Assembly: GCA_902805735.1 (NCBI GenBank)
Contig: CADCTW010000001.1
Coordinates: forward strand, 1 to 64,000
Direction of reading: 5' to 3'
DNA: 64,000 nt
Source: an uncultured Gemmatimonadota bacterium
GTDB taxonomy: Bacteria; Gemmatimonadota; Gemmatimonadetes; Longimicrobiales; Longimicrobiaceae
The notes under the pieces: generated by a model
The model's database searches: none
Seen by the model: only the letters and a program-made list of their open reading frames with translations
What the model was told of the DNA's origin: nothing
In this document: positions 9,772 through 19,058 of the stretch, piece by piece
How positions within the stretch are numbered: the first letter of the stretch is position 1
Layout of the letters: each line of letters begins with the position of its first letter
Made by a program: the position numbers and the translations under genes

Positions 9772-10887
9772 TTACAGCCTGACCAGCTGCGCGCCGTAGT
9801 GCACGTTGGCGCCGACGGCGGCGATCAGGACCAGGTCTCCGCTGCCCAGGCGCACGGCGCCGGACTCCAGGTCTTCGGCCAGGAGCACCAGCATGCCGGC
9901 GGCGGAGGTGTTGCCGTAACGGTCCACGTTGCACGCCACCCGGTCGGCGGGGAGGCCCACGTCGGCGACGAAGTGGTCCAGGAGGCGCTTGTTGGGCTGG
10001 TGGAAGTAGTAGCGCTTCACCTCGTCGGCCAGTTCGGGCCGGTCGGCGAGCACCTGGGTGATGCACTTCTTCATGAACACGCGGTACGAGCGCGCCACGA
10101 GCTGTCCGTCGATCACGAAGGCGTCCTCGGCGGCCGAGCTCTTCCCGTACAGCCGCTCGTGCAGCCCGCCGCCGCGGCGCACCACCAGCTCCTGGTAGTC
10201 GTTGCCCGCCACGGAGGCCAGGATCCCCAGCTTGGGGTCCGGGTCCGAGCGCAGCACCACGGCGCCGGCCGCGTCGCCGAAGACGTACATCCCGAAGGCG
10301 GCGTTCAGCGGCTTGCGCCCGGGGGTGTGGCTCACCTCGCCGCTCCACACGTCCCGGTCGATCAGGGCCGAGGTGCACGCCGACCCGATCACGGCCACCG
10401 AGTTCACGGCGCCGCTGCGGATCATGCGGTACGCCATGTCCATGATGTAAGGCGTCCCGCCGCAGCCGTCGTCGATGGTGAGCGCGTAGGTGTCCACGCG
10501 GCACCCCAGGCGGCGGTGCACCTCCATGGCGTCGTAGCTGAAGTTCAGCCGGTCCGGCGTGCAGGTGACCAGGAGCACGGCGTCCAGCTCGGTGGCGTCC
10601 ATCTCGGCCATGTCCAGCGCGCGGCGCAGCGCGATCTCGCACATGTCCGTGTTGGTCTGGGGCTCGCCGGCGGCCACCTTGGGCACCACGGCGACCCCCG
10701 CCTCGGTGTCCACGTCCCACAGGAAGCGCCGCTCGCGCATCCCGGTCTTTTCCTCGATCCACTCCGCGGACCAGCCGGGGATCGCTTCCACCATCCGCGC
10801 GGTCTCCACCACGCGGGGAGGGACGTAGGCGCCGGCGCCGGCGATCCGGACGCTGCGGGGGACGAAGGGGATAGCGGGCTGGATCAT
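9772..10887 (-). CDS. 3-oxoacyl-ACP synthase III family protein
   Basis: A 371-aa thiolase-fold condensing enzyme of the KAS III type. The catalytic triad is visible: Cys in IDDGCGGTPYI, His in YYFHQPNKRLLD, and Asn in RYGNTSAAG. The first half begins with the typical IAGAGAYVPPRVV strand-loop, followed by WIEEKTGMRERR. It may start fatty-acid or secondary-lipid chains or serve an unusual ketoacyl pathway. No acyl carrier protein or reductase is adjacent, so it is unlikely to be the housekeeping FabH of a fab cluster. Start and length are normal for the family. Confidence 0.85.
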   Translation of the reverse strand: MIQPAIPFVPRSVRIAGAGAYVPPRVVETARMVEAIPGWSAEWIEEKTGMRERRFLWDVDTEAGVAVVPKVAAGEPQTNTDMCEIALRRALDMAEMDATELDAVLLVTCTPDRLNFSYDAMEVHRRLGCRVDTYALTIDDGCGGTPYIMDMAYRMIRSGAVNSVAVIGSACTSALIDRDVWSGEVSHTPGRKPLNAAFGMYVFGDAAGAVVLRSDPDPKLGILASVAGNDYQELVVRRGGGLHERLYGKSSAAEDAFVIDGQLVARSYRVFMKKCITQVLADRPELADEVKRYYFHQPNKRLLDHFVADVGLPADRVACNVDRYGNTSAAGMLVLLAEDLESGAVRLGSGDLVLIAAVGANVHYGAQLVRL

Positions 10888-11282
10888 GGGATCGCTGTAT
10901 GTGGAGGCAAGGAAAACGCGGGAGCAGGCCCGGATGGCGCCTGTCGGTCGGGGGCACCGGGACGGAGTGCACGCCGGATGCCGTACTGTTTATTTCACGA
11001 CGAGTCTTGTCCGCACGATGCGCGAGCGAGGGTCCTGCCCCATGTCAGCCTCGGCTAACCCGTTGCTGACAGCGCCTTTGGGACCTTCACGGGAGTCGTG
11101 TGCCCAAATGTAGCGTCTTTTGTGCCGTCGCGATACCCCCCGTCCACTTCCATGCCGATCCACGCAAGAAGGTACGGCCGCGTGAAAATATTTCCGTATC
11201 TGATGGGTCCGGCCGTGGCAGCCGGGGACGCGGAAGACAAACTGATTTCCGCATCCCCGGTTTCCGGCGCGAGCCCCGCTTG
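10888..11282. other. Intergenic region without a recognised gene
   Basis: Between two minus-strand genes. It holds short inverted repeats: TGTCAGC/GCTGACA at about 11043-11070 and TTTGGG/CCCAAA at about 11081-11107. A hairpin CGGGGACGCGGAA with TTCCGCATCCCCG (about 11222-11260) lies 20 bases after the cupredoxin stop and may be its terminator, though it lacks a T-run. No ORF with coding character was found. Confidence 0.45.
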
Positions 11283-11660
11283 CTACCTCACGCGGATGGT
11301 GCCGCGCATCACCCCCGAGTGGGGGTTGCAGTGGTATGGGAAGTCGCCCGCCGTCTGCATCACCGTCTTGTAGATCGCGCCGGCCGCGCTGAGGGAGGTG
11401 CTGGGCCACGCGCCCGCCTGCGTGGCGTTGTCCGGGGTGACGGTGTGGCCCATCGCCACGTCGTTCGCCCAGCGCACCCGGGTGCCCGGCGCCACGGTGA
11501 CGACATCCGGCGAGAACTTGAGGCCCGAGGTCAGGTGGATGACCACGGTGCCCGCCGGCGGCGGGGGCGGAGACGGGGGGGGAGGGGGCGGGTCGGTGAT
11601 CCCGCCGCCGTCGCCCCCGCCTCCGCACGCGATGAGGCCGGCTGCGAGTACCGGGGGCAC
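11283..11660 (-). CDS. Cupredoxin (plastocyanin-like) lipoprotein, possible frameshift at the 5' end
   Basis: A small blue-copper protein for periplasmic electron transfer, 125 aa from a GTG. It has lipobox LIAC near residue 12, a Pro-rich linker, and a cupredoxin domain with ligands His in GHTVTPDN, Cys and His in YHCNPHSG, and Met in GVMRG. The GTG start has a GGAG only 2 bases away and leaves almost no n-region before the lipobox. A perfect AAGGAG-6-ATG start lies at 11682 in another frame (MNLFIR...). Joining the two needs a one-base shift near 11662-11670, so the gene may carry a real or sequencing frameshift. Confidence 0.82.
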   Translation of the reverse strand: MPPVLAAGLIACGGGGDGGGITDPPPPPPSPPPPPAGTVVIHLTSGLKFSPDVVTVAPGTRVRWANDVAMGHTVTPDNATQAGAWPSTSLSAAGAIYKTVMQTAGDFPYHCNPHSGVMRGTIRVR

Positions 11661-11887
11661 AGCTCCGAATGAACAGGTTCATGGGCGGCTCCTTGCGGGT
11701 GATGAAGCACGCGGCGGACGTGCCGCGCTCCCCGCCGGCCGGGCAAATCAGGCTCTAGCCGCCCCCGCGCGGGACGACGGCGGGGAACGCGCGCCGCCCC
11801 AACGCGTTGCGCGCGCGCGGGCTGAACGGATGTCACGCGCGGCGGTGTCCCGCTGCGCGACACGGTGCCCCGTTCCGCCACAGGCAC

Positions 11888-11917
11888 TTGCGGCGCGCGC
11901 GCGCCGTGGCATACGAT
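11888..11917 (+). promoter_or_regulatory. Possible acs promoter
   Basis: TTGCGG and TACGAT are separated by 18 bases, about 57 bases upstream of the acs ATG. The rest of 11683-11973 is GC-rich and without other recognised signals. Confidence 0.3.
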
Positions 11918-11973
11918 GCGCGGAAGACTCCACGCCACGCACGAGCGCACCCGAACCGCCGGAGAGCCGCCGC

Positions 11974-13983
11974 ATGTCCACGCCGGAGATCAAGCTCGAC
12001 TCCCTCCTCCAGGAAGACCGCGTCTTCCCGCCGCCGCCGGAGTTCGCGCGCCGGGCCCTCGTCTCGGACCCCGAGGTGTACGCCCGCGCCGAGGCCGACC
12101 CGGAAGGCTACTGGGCGGAGTGGGCGGAGCAGCTCCACTGGTTCCGCCGCTGGGACCGCGTGCTGGACTGGCAGCCGCCCGACGCCAGGTGGTTCGTGGG
12201 CGGCACCCTGAACGCCGCCTACAACTGCCTGGACCGGCACCTGGACGGCCCCCGCCGCACCAAGCCCGCGCTCCTGTGGGAGGGCGAGCCCGGCGACCGG
12301 CGCGCGTACACCTACGAGGAGCTTCACCGCGAGGTGGGCCGCGCCGCCAACGCCCTCAAGGGGCTGGGGGTGAAGCGGGGCGACCGGGTGGCCATCTACC
12401 TCCCCATGATCCCCGAAGCGGCCATCGCCATGCTGGCCTGCGCGCGGATCGGCGCGGCGCACTCGGTGGTCTTCGGCGGCTTCTCGGCCGAGAGCCTGCG
12501 CGACCGCATCCGCGACGCGGAGGCCCGGGTGCTCATCACGGCCGACGGGGGCTACCGGCGCGGGGGCGTGGTGGCGCTCAAGCGCAGCGCGGACCAGGCG
12601 GTGGAGGAAGAGGGCGGATGCCCCACCATCGAGCACGTCCTGGTGGTGCGCCGCCACGGCGCCGCCGCCGACTCCGTGGGCGAGGCGGAGATGAAGGCGG
12701 GGCGCGACGTGTGGTGGCACGACGCGGTGGAAGGGGCGGACGCCGGGTGCCCCGCCGAGGAGATGGACGCGGAGGACCTGCTCTACATCCTCTACACCTC
12801 GGGCACCACGGGGAAGCCCAAGGGGATCATGCACACCACGGGCGGCTACCTGACGCAGGTGTACGCCACCACCAGGTGGGTGTTCGACCTGCGGGAGGAC
12901 GACGTCTACTGGTGCACGGCGGACGTGGGATGGGTGACGGGGCACTCGTACATCGTGTACGGCCCGCTGGCCAACGGGGCCACGGTGGTGATGTACGAGG
13001 GCGCCCCGGACTGGCCGGACCGCGCGCGCATGTGGAAGACGATCGAGGACTACAAGGTCACCATCTTCTACACGGCGCCCACGGCCATCCGCGCCTTCAT
13101 GAAGTGGGGGACGGATTTCCCGGCGCAGCACGACCTGTCGTCGCTGCGGCTGCTGGGCACGGTGGGCGAGCCCATCAACCCGGAGGCGTGGATCTGGTAC
13201 CACAAGTTCATCGGCGGGGAGCGCTGCCCCGTGGTGGACACGTGGTGGCAGACGGAGACGGGGGCCATCATGATCACCCCCCTCCCCGGCGTCACGCACA
13301 CGGTGCCGGGCTCGGCCACCACCCCCTTCCCGGGCATCCAGGCGGACATCCTCTCGCTGCAGGGCGAGTGCATCCCCACGGGGGGCGGCTTCCTGGCCAT
13401 CCGCCGCCCCTGGCCCTCCATGCTGCGCGGCATCTGGGGCGACCCGGAGCGCTTCCGCGAGACGTACTGGAGCAAGTGGACGGGGAAGGCCGTGGGCGGC
13501 TCGCAGCCCGGCGAGGGCGTCTACTTCCCGGGCGACGGGGCCAAGCGCGACGAGCGGGGCTTCTTCTGGGTGATCGGCCGCATCGACGACGTGCTGAACG
13601 TGGCCGGCCACCGCATCGGCACCATGGAGGTGGAGTCCGCCCTGGTGGACCATCCCTCCGTGGCCGAGGCCGCCGTGGTGGGCAAGGCGCACGAGCTCAA
13701 GGGCCAGGCCGTGGCCGCCTTCGTCACCCTCAAGGAGGGCCAGGAGGCCACCGAGGAACTCAAGAAGGAGCTGAGCGACCACGTGGTGCGTAAGATCGGC
13801 GCCATCGCGCGCCCGGACGCCATCCTCTTCGCGGGCGACCTCCCCAAGACGCGCTCCGGCAAGATCATGCGCCGCCTACTCAAGGACATCGCCGAGGGCC
13901 GGGCGCTGGGCGACACCACGACCCTCGCGGACCCCAACGTCGTGCAGCGGCTCAAGGGCGAGTACGAGGCGAAAGAGTCGTAA
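11974..13983 (+). CDS. acs: Acetyl-CoA synthetase
   Basis: Cytosolic AMP-forming ligase (acetate + ATP + CoA to acetyl-CoA), 669 aa, close to the usual 650. The AMP-binding core motif is [16 protein letters not shown]. The acetate pocket region [10 protein letters not shown] and the C-terminal regulatory Lys of [10 protein letters not shown], which is acetylated in known enzymes, are both present. The ATG has a GGAG 9 bases upstream. The acetate symporter pair at 19-21 kb supplies its substrate, and pckA allows gluconeogenesis from it. A family 1 palindrome follows the stop. Confidence 0.96.
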   Translation: MSTPEIKLDSLLQEDRVFPPPPEFARRALVSDPEVYARAEADPEGYWAEWAEQLHWFRRWDRVLDWQPPDARWFVGGTLNAAYNCLDRHLDGPRRTKPALLWEGEPGDRRAYTYEELHREVGRAANALKGLGVKRGDRVAIYLPMIPEAAIAMLACARIGAAHSVVFGGFSAESLRDRIRDAEARVLITADGGYRRGGVVALKRSADQAVEEEGGCPTIEHVLVVRRHGAAADSVGEAEMKAGRDVWWHDAVEGADAGCPAEEMDAEDLLYILYTSGTTGKPKGIMHTTGGYLTQVYATTRWVFDLREDDVYWCTADVGWVTGHSYIVYGPLANGATVVMYEGAPDWPDRARMWKTIEDYKVTIFYTAPTAIRAFMKWGTDFPAQHDLSSLRLLGTVGEPINPEAWIWYHKFIGGERCPVVDTWWQTETGAIMITPLPGVTHTVPGSATTPFPGIQADILSLQGECIPTGGGFLAIRRPWPSMLRGIWGDPERFRETYWSKWTGKAVGGSQPGEGVYFPGDGAKRDERGFFWVIGRIDDVLNVAGHRIGTMEVESALVDHPSVAEAAVVGKAHELKGQAVAAFVTLKEGQEATEELKKELSDHVVRKIGAIARPDAILFAGDLPKTRSGKIMRRLLKDIAEGRALGDTTTLADPNVVQRLKGEYEAKES

Positions 13984-13992
13984 AAGATTTGG

Positions 13993-14056
13993 CTCACACA
14001 GAGACACAGAGGCACAGAGATGACTTCACCTCTGTGCCTCTGTGTCTCTGTGTGAG
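13993..14056. repeat. Family 1 palindrome, full copy
   Basis: CTCACACAGAGACACAGAGG arms with the central loop ATGACTTCAC. It starts 10 bases after the acs stop codon. Confidence 0.92.
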
Positions 14057-14155
14057 AAACTTCCGTATTCTGTCCATCAGACATATCATGTAGGCCCCGC
14101 CGTTTTCATCCGCTGTACCCCCCAATCGAAGGTGGACTCCTTGAGCACCCAATCC

Positions 14156-16081
14156 ATGGGCGTGCAGAGCCCCGCGTCGTACCCGCTTCTGAAGGTCTTC
14201 AACGTGGTCTCGTCTCCGGAGGCAGGGGAGACCGCGGCGGAGTGCGGCGAAGGACAGCCAGCCCGCAGAGTGGCCCTGCTGGTCTGCCATGGAATGGGCC
14301 AGCAGGTGCCGTTCGAGAACATCGACCTGGTCGCGAGCGCGCTGAAGGACGATCCGTCCCGCGCGGGCGGAGCTGCCGCCGCGAAGCCCGCGAGCCGGGT
14401 GCGCCTCGTGCGGCTGGGCGACCAGTGGCTGCCCCGGGCCGAGGTAGAGCTCGGGACCGGGACGGAAAAGGTGGAGGCGCACGTGTACGAGGCGTACTGG
14501 GCCCCGCTGACGGAAGGCCGCGTGAAAGCGTTCCACGTCACCCGCTTCCTGCTGGAAGCGGGGATGCGAGGGCTCCGCTACGGGCTGCGCGGCGAGTTCA
14601 GCCGCTGGGTAGACGGGGAGGAGCGGAAGTACGCCATCACCCGGAAGAGCGTACTGTACCTGATCGCGGTATTCGTCACCGTGATCGGGATGCTGGTGCT
14701 TCACGCCGCGCTCGGCTTCGTGGCCGTCATGCAGGTGCTGGCGCTGGTGGTGGCGCCCGGGTTCCTGGACCCCGTCGCCACCGGGCTGGCCACGCTGCTC
14801 CAGGGGCGCCTCCTGCAATCTCCCCTCGTCCTGTCGCTGGCGCTGGTGCCCTGGCTCGCCGTCCGGGCGATCGCACGCACCGCGGCGGTGGGGCGCAAGG
14901 GCGTGGAGTACGACGCGGCCATGCGCCGGTGGACGGCCCTGATCGGGATCGGTGCGCTCGCTTCCGCGGCGGCACCGGTGGTGCTGGCGAATCCCACGTT
15001 CTGGGATCGCCCGGGGCAGCAGCTCGCGGCGATGGCGGCGGGAGCGATCGCGCTTCTGTACGCGGCCTATCGCGCATTCCTGCCGCGGTGCCGCGCGTAC
15101 GTGGACCCGCCGCGCCGGGCGAAGGAGGGTGCAGCCGAGGCACCGGACGCGGCCCGCGCCGCACGGGCGAGCGCCACCCTGGGAGCGGTGTGCGCGACGG
15201 CCGCCCTGGCGGCAGCCGTGTGGGTATGCTTCGTGGGAGGAGCGATCCTGTGGGACGCGGTGGGCTGGCTCGCGGACCCCAGGGGCACGCCGGGGCGCCC
15301 GGCGATCTTCGAATCGCGCGGATTCGTCTTCCTCTTCCTCGCCTCGGCGTGGTACGCGTCGTACCAGCTGCGCGCGCTGTACATCCAGTACATGGGCGAC
15401 GTGGCGGTCTACCTCTCTTCGCACACCCTGAACGTCTTCGCCGATCTGCGCACGCAGATCCGGAAGACCGGCTACGAGGCGGCGTGCGCCATCTACGGGG
15501 CGCAGCGGGCGGGGCCGCAGGGCGAGCCGCTTGTCCGGGAGGGGAAGCCGGTGTTCGAGTACGACGAGGTGCTGGTGGTGGGGCATTCGCTGGGCTCCGT
15601 GGTGGCCTACGACACCCTCAACGCGGTGCTCAACGAAGACGTGGCGCTCGGCCGCAGGATGAAGGCCGAGGAGCGCACGCGGCTGCTGATCACCTTCGGC
15701 TCGCCACTGGACAAGAGCGCCTTCATCTTCCGCACGCAAAAGGAGAAGGCGGACTTCCGCGAACAGCTCGCGGCGGCGGTGCAGCCCCTGATCGAGCCGA
15801 GGAACGACGAGGGCGAACGGAAGCCGCGGGAGATCCCGTGGATCAACCTTTTTTCCCCGTTCGACCCCGTTTCCGGGCCGGTGAACTACTACGACGCGCC
15901 GGAGGGCGCGCCGGCCGGCGGCGACGCCACCCCGGTGACGCTGGTCGCCGGGCGCGTGGTGAACCTGCCGGACCGCGACGCGGTGAACTTCGGCCAGGCG
16001 CACGTCACCTACTGGAAGAACCCGCTCCTGGGCCGCCTCCTGCACGAAGCCATTACGACCTCCCGCGCCGTTCGCGCCTGA
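14156..16081 (+). CDS. Membrane protein with alpha/beta-hydrolase motifs
   Basis: About 641 aa, not assigned to a named family. Residues 40-50 (ALLVCHGMGQQ) look like the first core strand and oxyanion loop of a lipase fold. Residues 476-481 are GHSLGS, the nucleophile elbow with Ser478, followed by ITFGSPLDKS. Between the two halves are six or seven hydrophobic segments (about residues 160-410). The hydrolase fold therefore appears to be interrupted by a membrane domain. The reaction is probably ester or lipid hydrolysis at the inner membrane, by inference only. The start is uncertain: no good ribosome site precedes this ATG, and a GTG 24 bases upstream is possible. Confidence 0.7.
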   Translation: MGVQSPASYPLLKVFNVVSSPEAGETAAECGEGQPARRVALLVCHGMGQQVPFENIDLVASALKDDPSRAGGAAAAKPASRVRLVRLGDQWLPRAEVELGTGTEKVEAHVYEAYWAPLTEGRVKAFHVTRFLLEAGMRGLRYGLRGEFSRWVDGEERKYAITRKSVLYLIAVFVTVIGMLVLHAALGFVAVMQVLALVVAPGFLDPVATGLATLLQGRLLQSPLVLSLALVPWLAVRAIARTAAVGRKGVEYDAAMRRWTALIGIGALASAAAPVVLANPTFWDRPGQQLAAMAAGAIALLYAAYRAFLPRCRAYVDPPRRAKEGAAEAPDAARAARASATLGAVCATAALAAAVWVCFVGGAILWDAVGWLADPRGTPGRPAIFESRGFVFLFLASAWYASYQLRALYIQYMGDVAVYLSSHTLNVFADLRTQIRKTGYEAACAIYGAQRAGPQGEPLVREGKPVFEYDEVLVVGHSLGSVVAYDTLNAVLNEDVALGRRMKAEERTRLLITFGSPLDKSAFIFRTQKEKADFREQLAAAVQPLIEPRNDEGERKPREIPWINLFSPFDPVSGPVNYYDAPEGAPAGGDATPVTLVAGRVVNLPDRDAVNFGQAHVTYWKNPLLGRLLHEAITTSRAVRA

Positions 16082-16130
16082 GGTGCACGCAGGCTGAGCA
16101 GGAAAGAGCCGCACGGCTCACCAGGACAGG

Positions 16131-16161
16131 GAGGCACGGAGACGACCTGGTCTCCGTGCCT
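16131..16161. repeat. Family 1 palindrome, core only
   Basis: GAGGCACGGAGAC and its complement GTCTCCGTGCCTC with a short loop; the outer arm bases are degenerate. It lies 50 bases after the hydrolase gene. Confidence 0.7.
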
Positions 16162-16231
16162 CTTTGTTCACCTGTGACGGAATTTTCGGGTGCGCGTCCG
16201 TCAGATCAGGCACCCGAACTCCGGATGAGCC

Positions 16232-16732
16232 GTGACGATGGATTCAGTGGCATCCGCGCTCCCCCGCTGGACGGGCGGCTCCGGCGTTCCGGTGACGGTG
16301 GATGCCGCCGGTATGATCTCCGCCCGCGCGCAGAGCCTGACGGTGCACTTCGACTCGTTCACCGTCACCCCGCCCAGCAGCGCCGGCCAGAGCATCACGC
16401 GGACGGTGGCCTTTCGCGCCGTGCTCGGCACCGACGCGCCCGTGCACCTGCTCATCACCCACCAGCTCCGCGGCCGGATCGTGAAAGGCGCCGGGAGCCG
16501 CATCGTGCTCACCGCGATCCTGGGCCCATCCATCCTGGTGCGCGAGTTCCCGTACGGCGAGCCCTTCGTCGACGACGGCATCCTGCTGGAGGACAGCGAC
16601 GACTTCGTCCCCGCCGGACGGCAGCCCTACACCGGGATCGTCACCGTCCTGATCGAGCAGCGCGAAAAGGACTCCCCCATCCTCGTCGCCGTCGACAGCA
16701 TCGACGCCATTCTCGCGCCTCCCGCGGACTGA
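16232..16732 (+). CDS. Hypothetical protein
   Basis: A 166-aa protein from GTG 16232 (or ATG 16238, two codons in). No signal peptide or membrane segment is evident. Alternating hydrophobic residues suggest a mostly beta fold, and the acidic DDGILLEDSDDF segment sits near residue 115. No family was recognised. Codon use matches neighbouring genes and the stop is 4 bases from a family 1 palindrome, which supports a real gene. Confidence 0.55.
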   Translation: MTMDSVASALPRWTGGSGVPVTVDAAGMISARAQSLTVHFDSFTVTPPSSAGQSITRTVAFRAVLGTDAPVHLLITHQLRGRIVKGAGSRIVLTAILGPSILVREFPYGEPFVDDGILLEDSDDFVPAGRQPYTGIVTVLIEQREKDSPILVAVDSIDAILAPPAD

Positions 16733-16736
16733 AGAA

Positions 16737-16801
16737 CTCACACAGAGACACAGAGGCACAGAGATTAAGTTCATCTCTGTGCCTCTGTGTCTCTGTGTGA
16801 G
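16737..16801. repeat. Family 1 palindrome, full copy
   Basis: Nearly perfect arms of CTCACACAGAGACACAGAGG type with loop ATTAAGTTCAT. It lies between two convergent stop codons, 4 and 6 bases away. Confidence 0.93.
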
Positions 16802-16807
16802 CCCAAA

Positions 16808-17596
16808 TCAGTCCGGCCCGGTGATCTCCGCCCGCTCGCGCCGCAGCGTCTCTTCCACGACCTGGTCCTCGGTGACGCGCGTCTTGCGGATGACGAGCTC
16901 TTCGTGGGCGACGAGGCGCTTGGTGATGACCAGCTCCTCCTCGACGATGGGGACGTAGAGGACCCCGTCTTCGGTGCGCGGCTCGAAGCCGACGCCGGGG
17001 GGGACGGGGCGGCGCTCCACCTCCACGTGCTCGCGCATCAGGGGGACGGTCTGGCGGACGACCTGCTCCTCCATGTGCTTGTGCACCACCACCTCGCCCG
17101 CGTCCACCTGCCGCTTCCCCACCATCAGCTCCTCTTCGGAGAGGACGACGCGCTCCTCGTCGCCGGCCAGCTCGCGGGCGGCGGGGGCGGCCGGCTCGGG
17201 CGCGGGGGCGATGCCGGCGTCCGCCAGGGAGTCGGCGGCGCGGGCGCGGTCGAGCACCGTTGCGTCGGTGTCGGCGGCCGGGGTATCGGTGGGGGCGGTG
17301 GGGAGGGTGGTGGCGCTCTCCCCCGTCACGCCGTCCAGGTGCACGCGCTGCGCATCATCCACGCGCGCGCTGGTGAAGGGGACGTACACGCGCTTCCCGC
17401 CGAGCTGGCGCGCCACGGCGGCTTCCAGGGTCACGGCGAGGTAGCGCGGCCCCTCGCCGCGGATGTCGCCCAGCACGTCGGCGACCTCGCCCAGCAGGGT
17501 TCCGTCACCGGCGAACACGGGGCGGCCCGTGAGCCCCAGGTCCGCGCCCGCGCCCAGCTCACCCAGCGACACCAGCTCATCCGTCGATCCGTCCAT
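16808..17596 (-). CDS. PRC-barrel and DUF2382 (YsnF/AvaK-type) stress protein
   Basis: A 262-aa cytosolic protein. Residues ~15-85 resemble a PRC-barrel (VFAGDGTLLGEVADVLGD...). A disordered Thr/Ala/Pro-rich linker follows. The C-terminal ~110 residues form a DUF2382-like domain with repeated VxKRxVxxGEVVVHK and EELVITKRLVAHEELVIRK strands, often linked to stress tolerance. The ATG has a strong GGAGG ribosome site 4 bases upstream. The stop lies 6 bases from a family 1 palindrome. The precise function is unknown. Confidence 0.85.
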   Translation of the reverse strand: MDGSTDELVSLGELGAGADLGLTGRPVFAGDGTLLGEVADVLGDIRGEGPRYLAVTLEAAVARQLGGKRVYVPFTSARVDDAQRVHLDGVTGESATTLPTAPTDTPAADTDATVLDRARAADSLADAGIAPAPEPAAPAARELAGDEERVVLSEEELMVGKRQVDAGEVVVHKHMEEQVVRQTVPLMREHVEVERRPVPPGVGFEPRTEDGVLYVPIVEEELVITKRLVAHEELVIRKTRVTEDQVVEETLRRERAEITGPD

Positions 17597-17716
17597 CGTT
17601 CCTCCCGGGGCTCCGTCCGTCCGGCGGGCGCGGTGTGCGCCGCGGATGGGTCGCGCGGGGCGGTTGCAAGGGGCATTCCCGGGGGGAACGGGGAGAGACG
17701 GGTGCGGGCGGACGGA

Positions 17717-17895
17717 GGCCCTCACCTCCCGACCTCCTCCCCCAAACTGCTGGGGGAGGAGGCGCTTCTTCCGTGTCCGCGCGCGACCAGGCACCACGGA
17801 GTCCGCGGCCTGCGTGGTGCCCGGTGCCGGCTGGATGGCTGGAATGCGCCCCCCTCTCCCGTTATCGGGAGAGGGGGGTTGGGGGGGTGAGGGCC
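17717..17895. repeat. Family 2 composite unit A (179 bp)
   Basis: In order: GGCCCTCACC end, hairpin CTCCCCC/GGGGGAG, middle arms ACCAGGCACCAC and GTGGTGCCCGGT, hairpin CCTCTCCC/GGGAGAGG, and GGTGAGGGCC end. Near-identical units occur at 18638 and 18856. It fills most of the gap between the DUF2382 gene and the next gene. Confidence 0.88.
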
Positions 17896-17933
17896 CTGCG
17901 GTGCGCTCCCAACGCGTTCCCCGCTCCCGCCCT

Positions 17934-18593
17934 TCACTCGCCCCGGCGGAGCTTGCGGATCCGCTCCACGCGCCGGAAGGAAGCGTCCTCGCGGCCCAAG
18001 ATCACCGCCTTCGCGGGGCGGTCCAGGGCCTCCGCCTCCTCCACCCGCCCCAGGAGCTTGCGGATGCCGTACTGGCCGCGCTCGCAGCAGATGCACGCGC
18101 ACGGAGGCTGGCCGTTGGCGCCCGGCCGGTAGCGCCAGCCCACCACCTGCGGGAGAGCCTTGATGCGCAGGATCTCCGAAGGGTGGATGCCGCGGGGGAT
18201 GAAGACCTCGTACCCCTCCGCGGAGGTGGGGAGGACCCGCCCGCGCTGTACCGCCTTCGACGCGGCGTCTTCGGCGCGGGCGCGGGCGGGGTCGCGGGCC
18301 TCCGCCTCGAAGAGCAGCCCGGCGGCCTCCGCGGCCGTCATCAACACGCGCCCCCGGTTGTAATGCCCCACCTCCACGGGCTCGTCGTCCGGGAGGCGGA
18401 AGTAGACGCCCGCGATGGTGCCTCCGCCCCAGCGGCGCAGCTCGCGCAGCCACTGGTGCGAGATGTAGAAGCTGTGCGTAACCGGCAGCGCGTACACGCC
18501 GCGCCGCCCGAAGCGCACGCGCGGAGGCACGATCCCTTTGCGGCGGATGGAGCGCAGGACCCGCTCCGGGGCAAGGTGGACGAAGACGGGCAT
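17934..18593 (-). CDS. Hypothetical protein with CACICC cluster
   Basis: A 219-aa protein with no signal peptide. The opening PVFVHLAPERVLRSIRRKGI resembles the first strand-helix of ADP-ribosyltransferase-like folds (DarT, KptA), but this is a weak visual likeness. Near residue 165 the cluster CACICCERGQYG could bind metal. The rest is rich in Arg. It sits between family 2 units on both sides and appears monocistronic. Function unknown. Confidence 0.6.
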   Translation of the reverse strand: MPVFVHLAPERVLRSIRRKGIVPPRVRFGRRGVYALPVTHSFYISHQWLRELRRWGGGTIAGVYFRLPDDEPVEVGHYNRGRVLMTAAEAAGLLFEAEARDPARARAEDAASKAVQRGRVLPTSAEGYEVFIPRGIHPSEILRIKALPQVVGWRYRPGANGQPPCACICCERGQYGIRKLLGRVEEAEALDRPAKAVILGREDASFRRVERIRKLRRGE

Positions 18594-18637
18594 AGGGGGA
18601 GGGGAAGAACGTTGAGAGACGGGTGCGGACGGACGGA

Positions 18638-18817
18638 GGCCCTCACCTCCCGGCCTCCTCCCCCAAACTGCTGGGGGAGGAGGCGCATCTGCCGTGTCCG
18701 CGCGCGACCAGGCACCACGAAGCCCGCCGCCTTGGTGGTGCCCGGTCGCGGCTGGATGGCCGGAATGCGCCCCCCTCTCCCGTTATCGGGAGAGGGGGGT
18801 CGGGGGGGGTGAGGGCC
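18638..18817. repeat. Family 2 composite unit B
   Basis: Second copy of the ~179-bp unit, with the same order of ends and three hairpins as unit A and only scattered substitutions. It is followed after 38 bases by unit C, giving two units in direct tandem. Confidence 0.88.
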
Positions 18818-18855
18818 TGCGGCGCGCTCCCGTTCCCCTCCCTAAACCGCCGGCA

Positions 18856-19034
18856 GGCCCTCACCTCCCGACCTCCTCCCCCAAACTGCTGGGGGAGGAG
18901 GCGCATCTTCCGTGTCCGCGCGCGACCAGGCACCACGGAGTCCGCGGCCTTGGTGGTGCCCGGTCGCGGCTGGATGGTCGGAATGCGCCCCCCTCTCCCG
19001 TTATCGGGAGAGGGGGGTCGGGGGGGTGAGGGCC
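18856..19034. repeat. Family 2 composite unit C
   Basis: Third copy, nearly identical to unit B. Both B and C are followed by GCGGCGCGCTCCCGTTCCCC, so the duplicated segment includes flanking sequence. Together they fill the 18594-19058 gap upstream of the end of actP. Confidence 0.88.
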
Positions 19035-19058
19035 TGCGGCGCGCTCCCGTTCCCCTCC

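Noticed and set aside
13993-14155. Start of the membrane hydrolase at 14042
   Set aside because: That start lies within the family 1 palindrome and the first 38 residues look non-coding.
17597-17797. Longer start for the DUF2382 protein
   Set aside because: The extra residues come from the family 2 repeat; the ATG at 17596 has a strong ribosome site.
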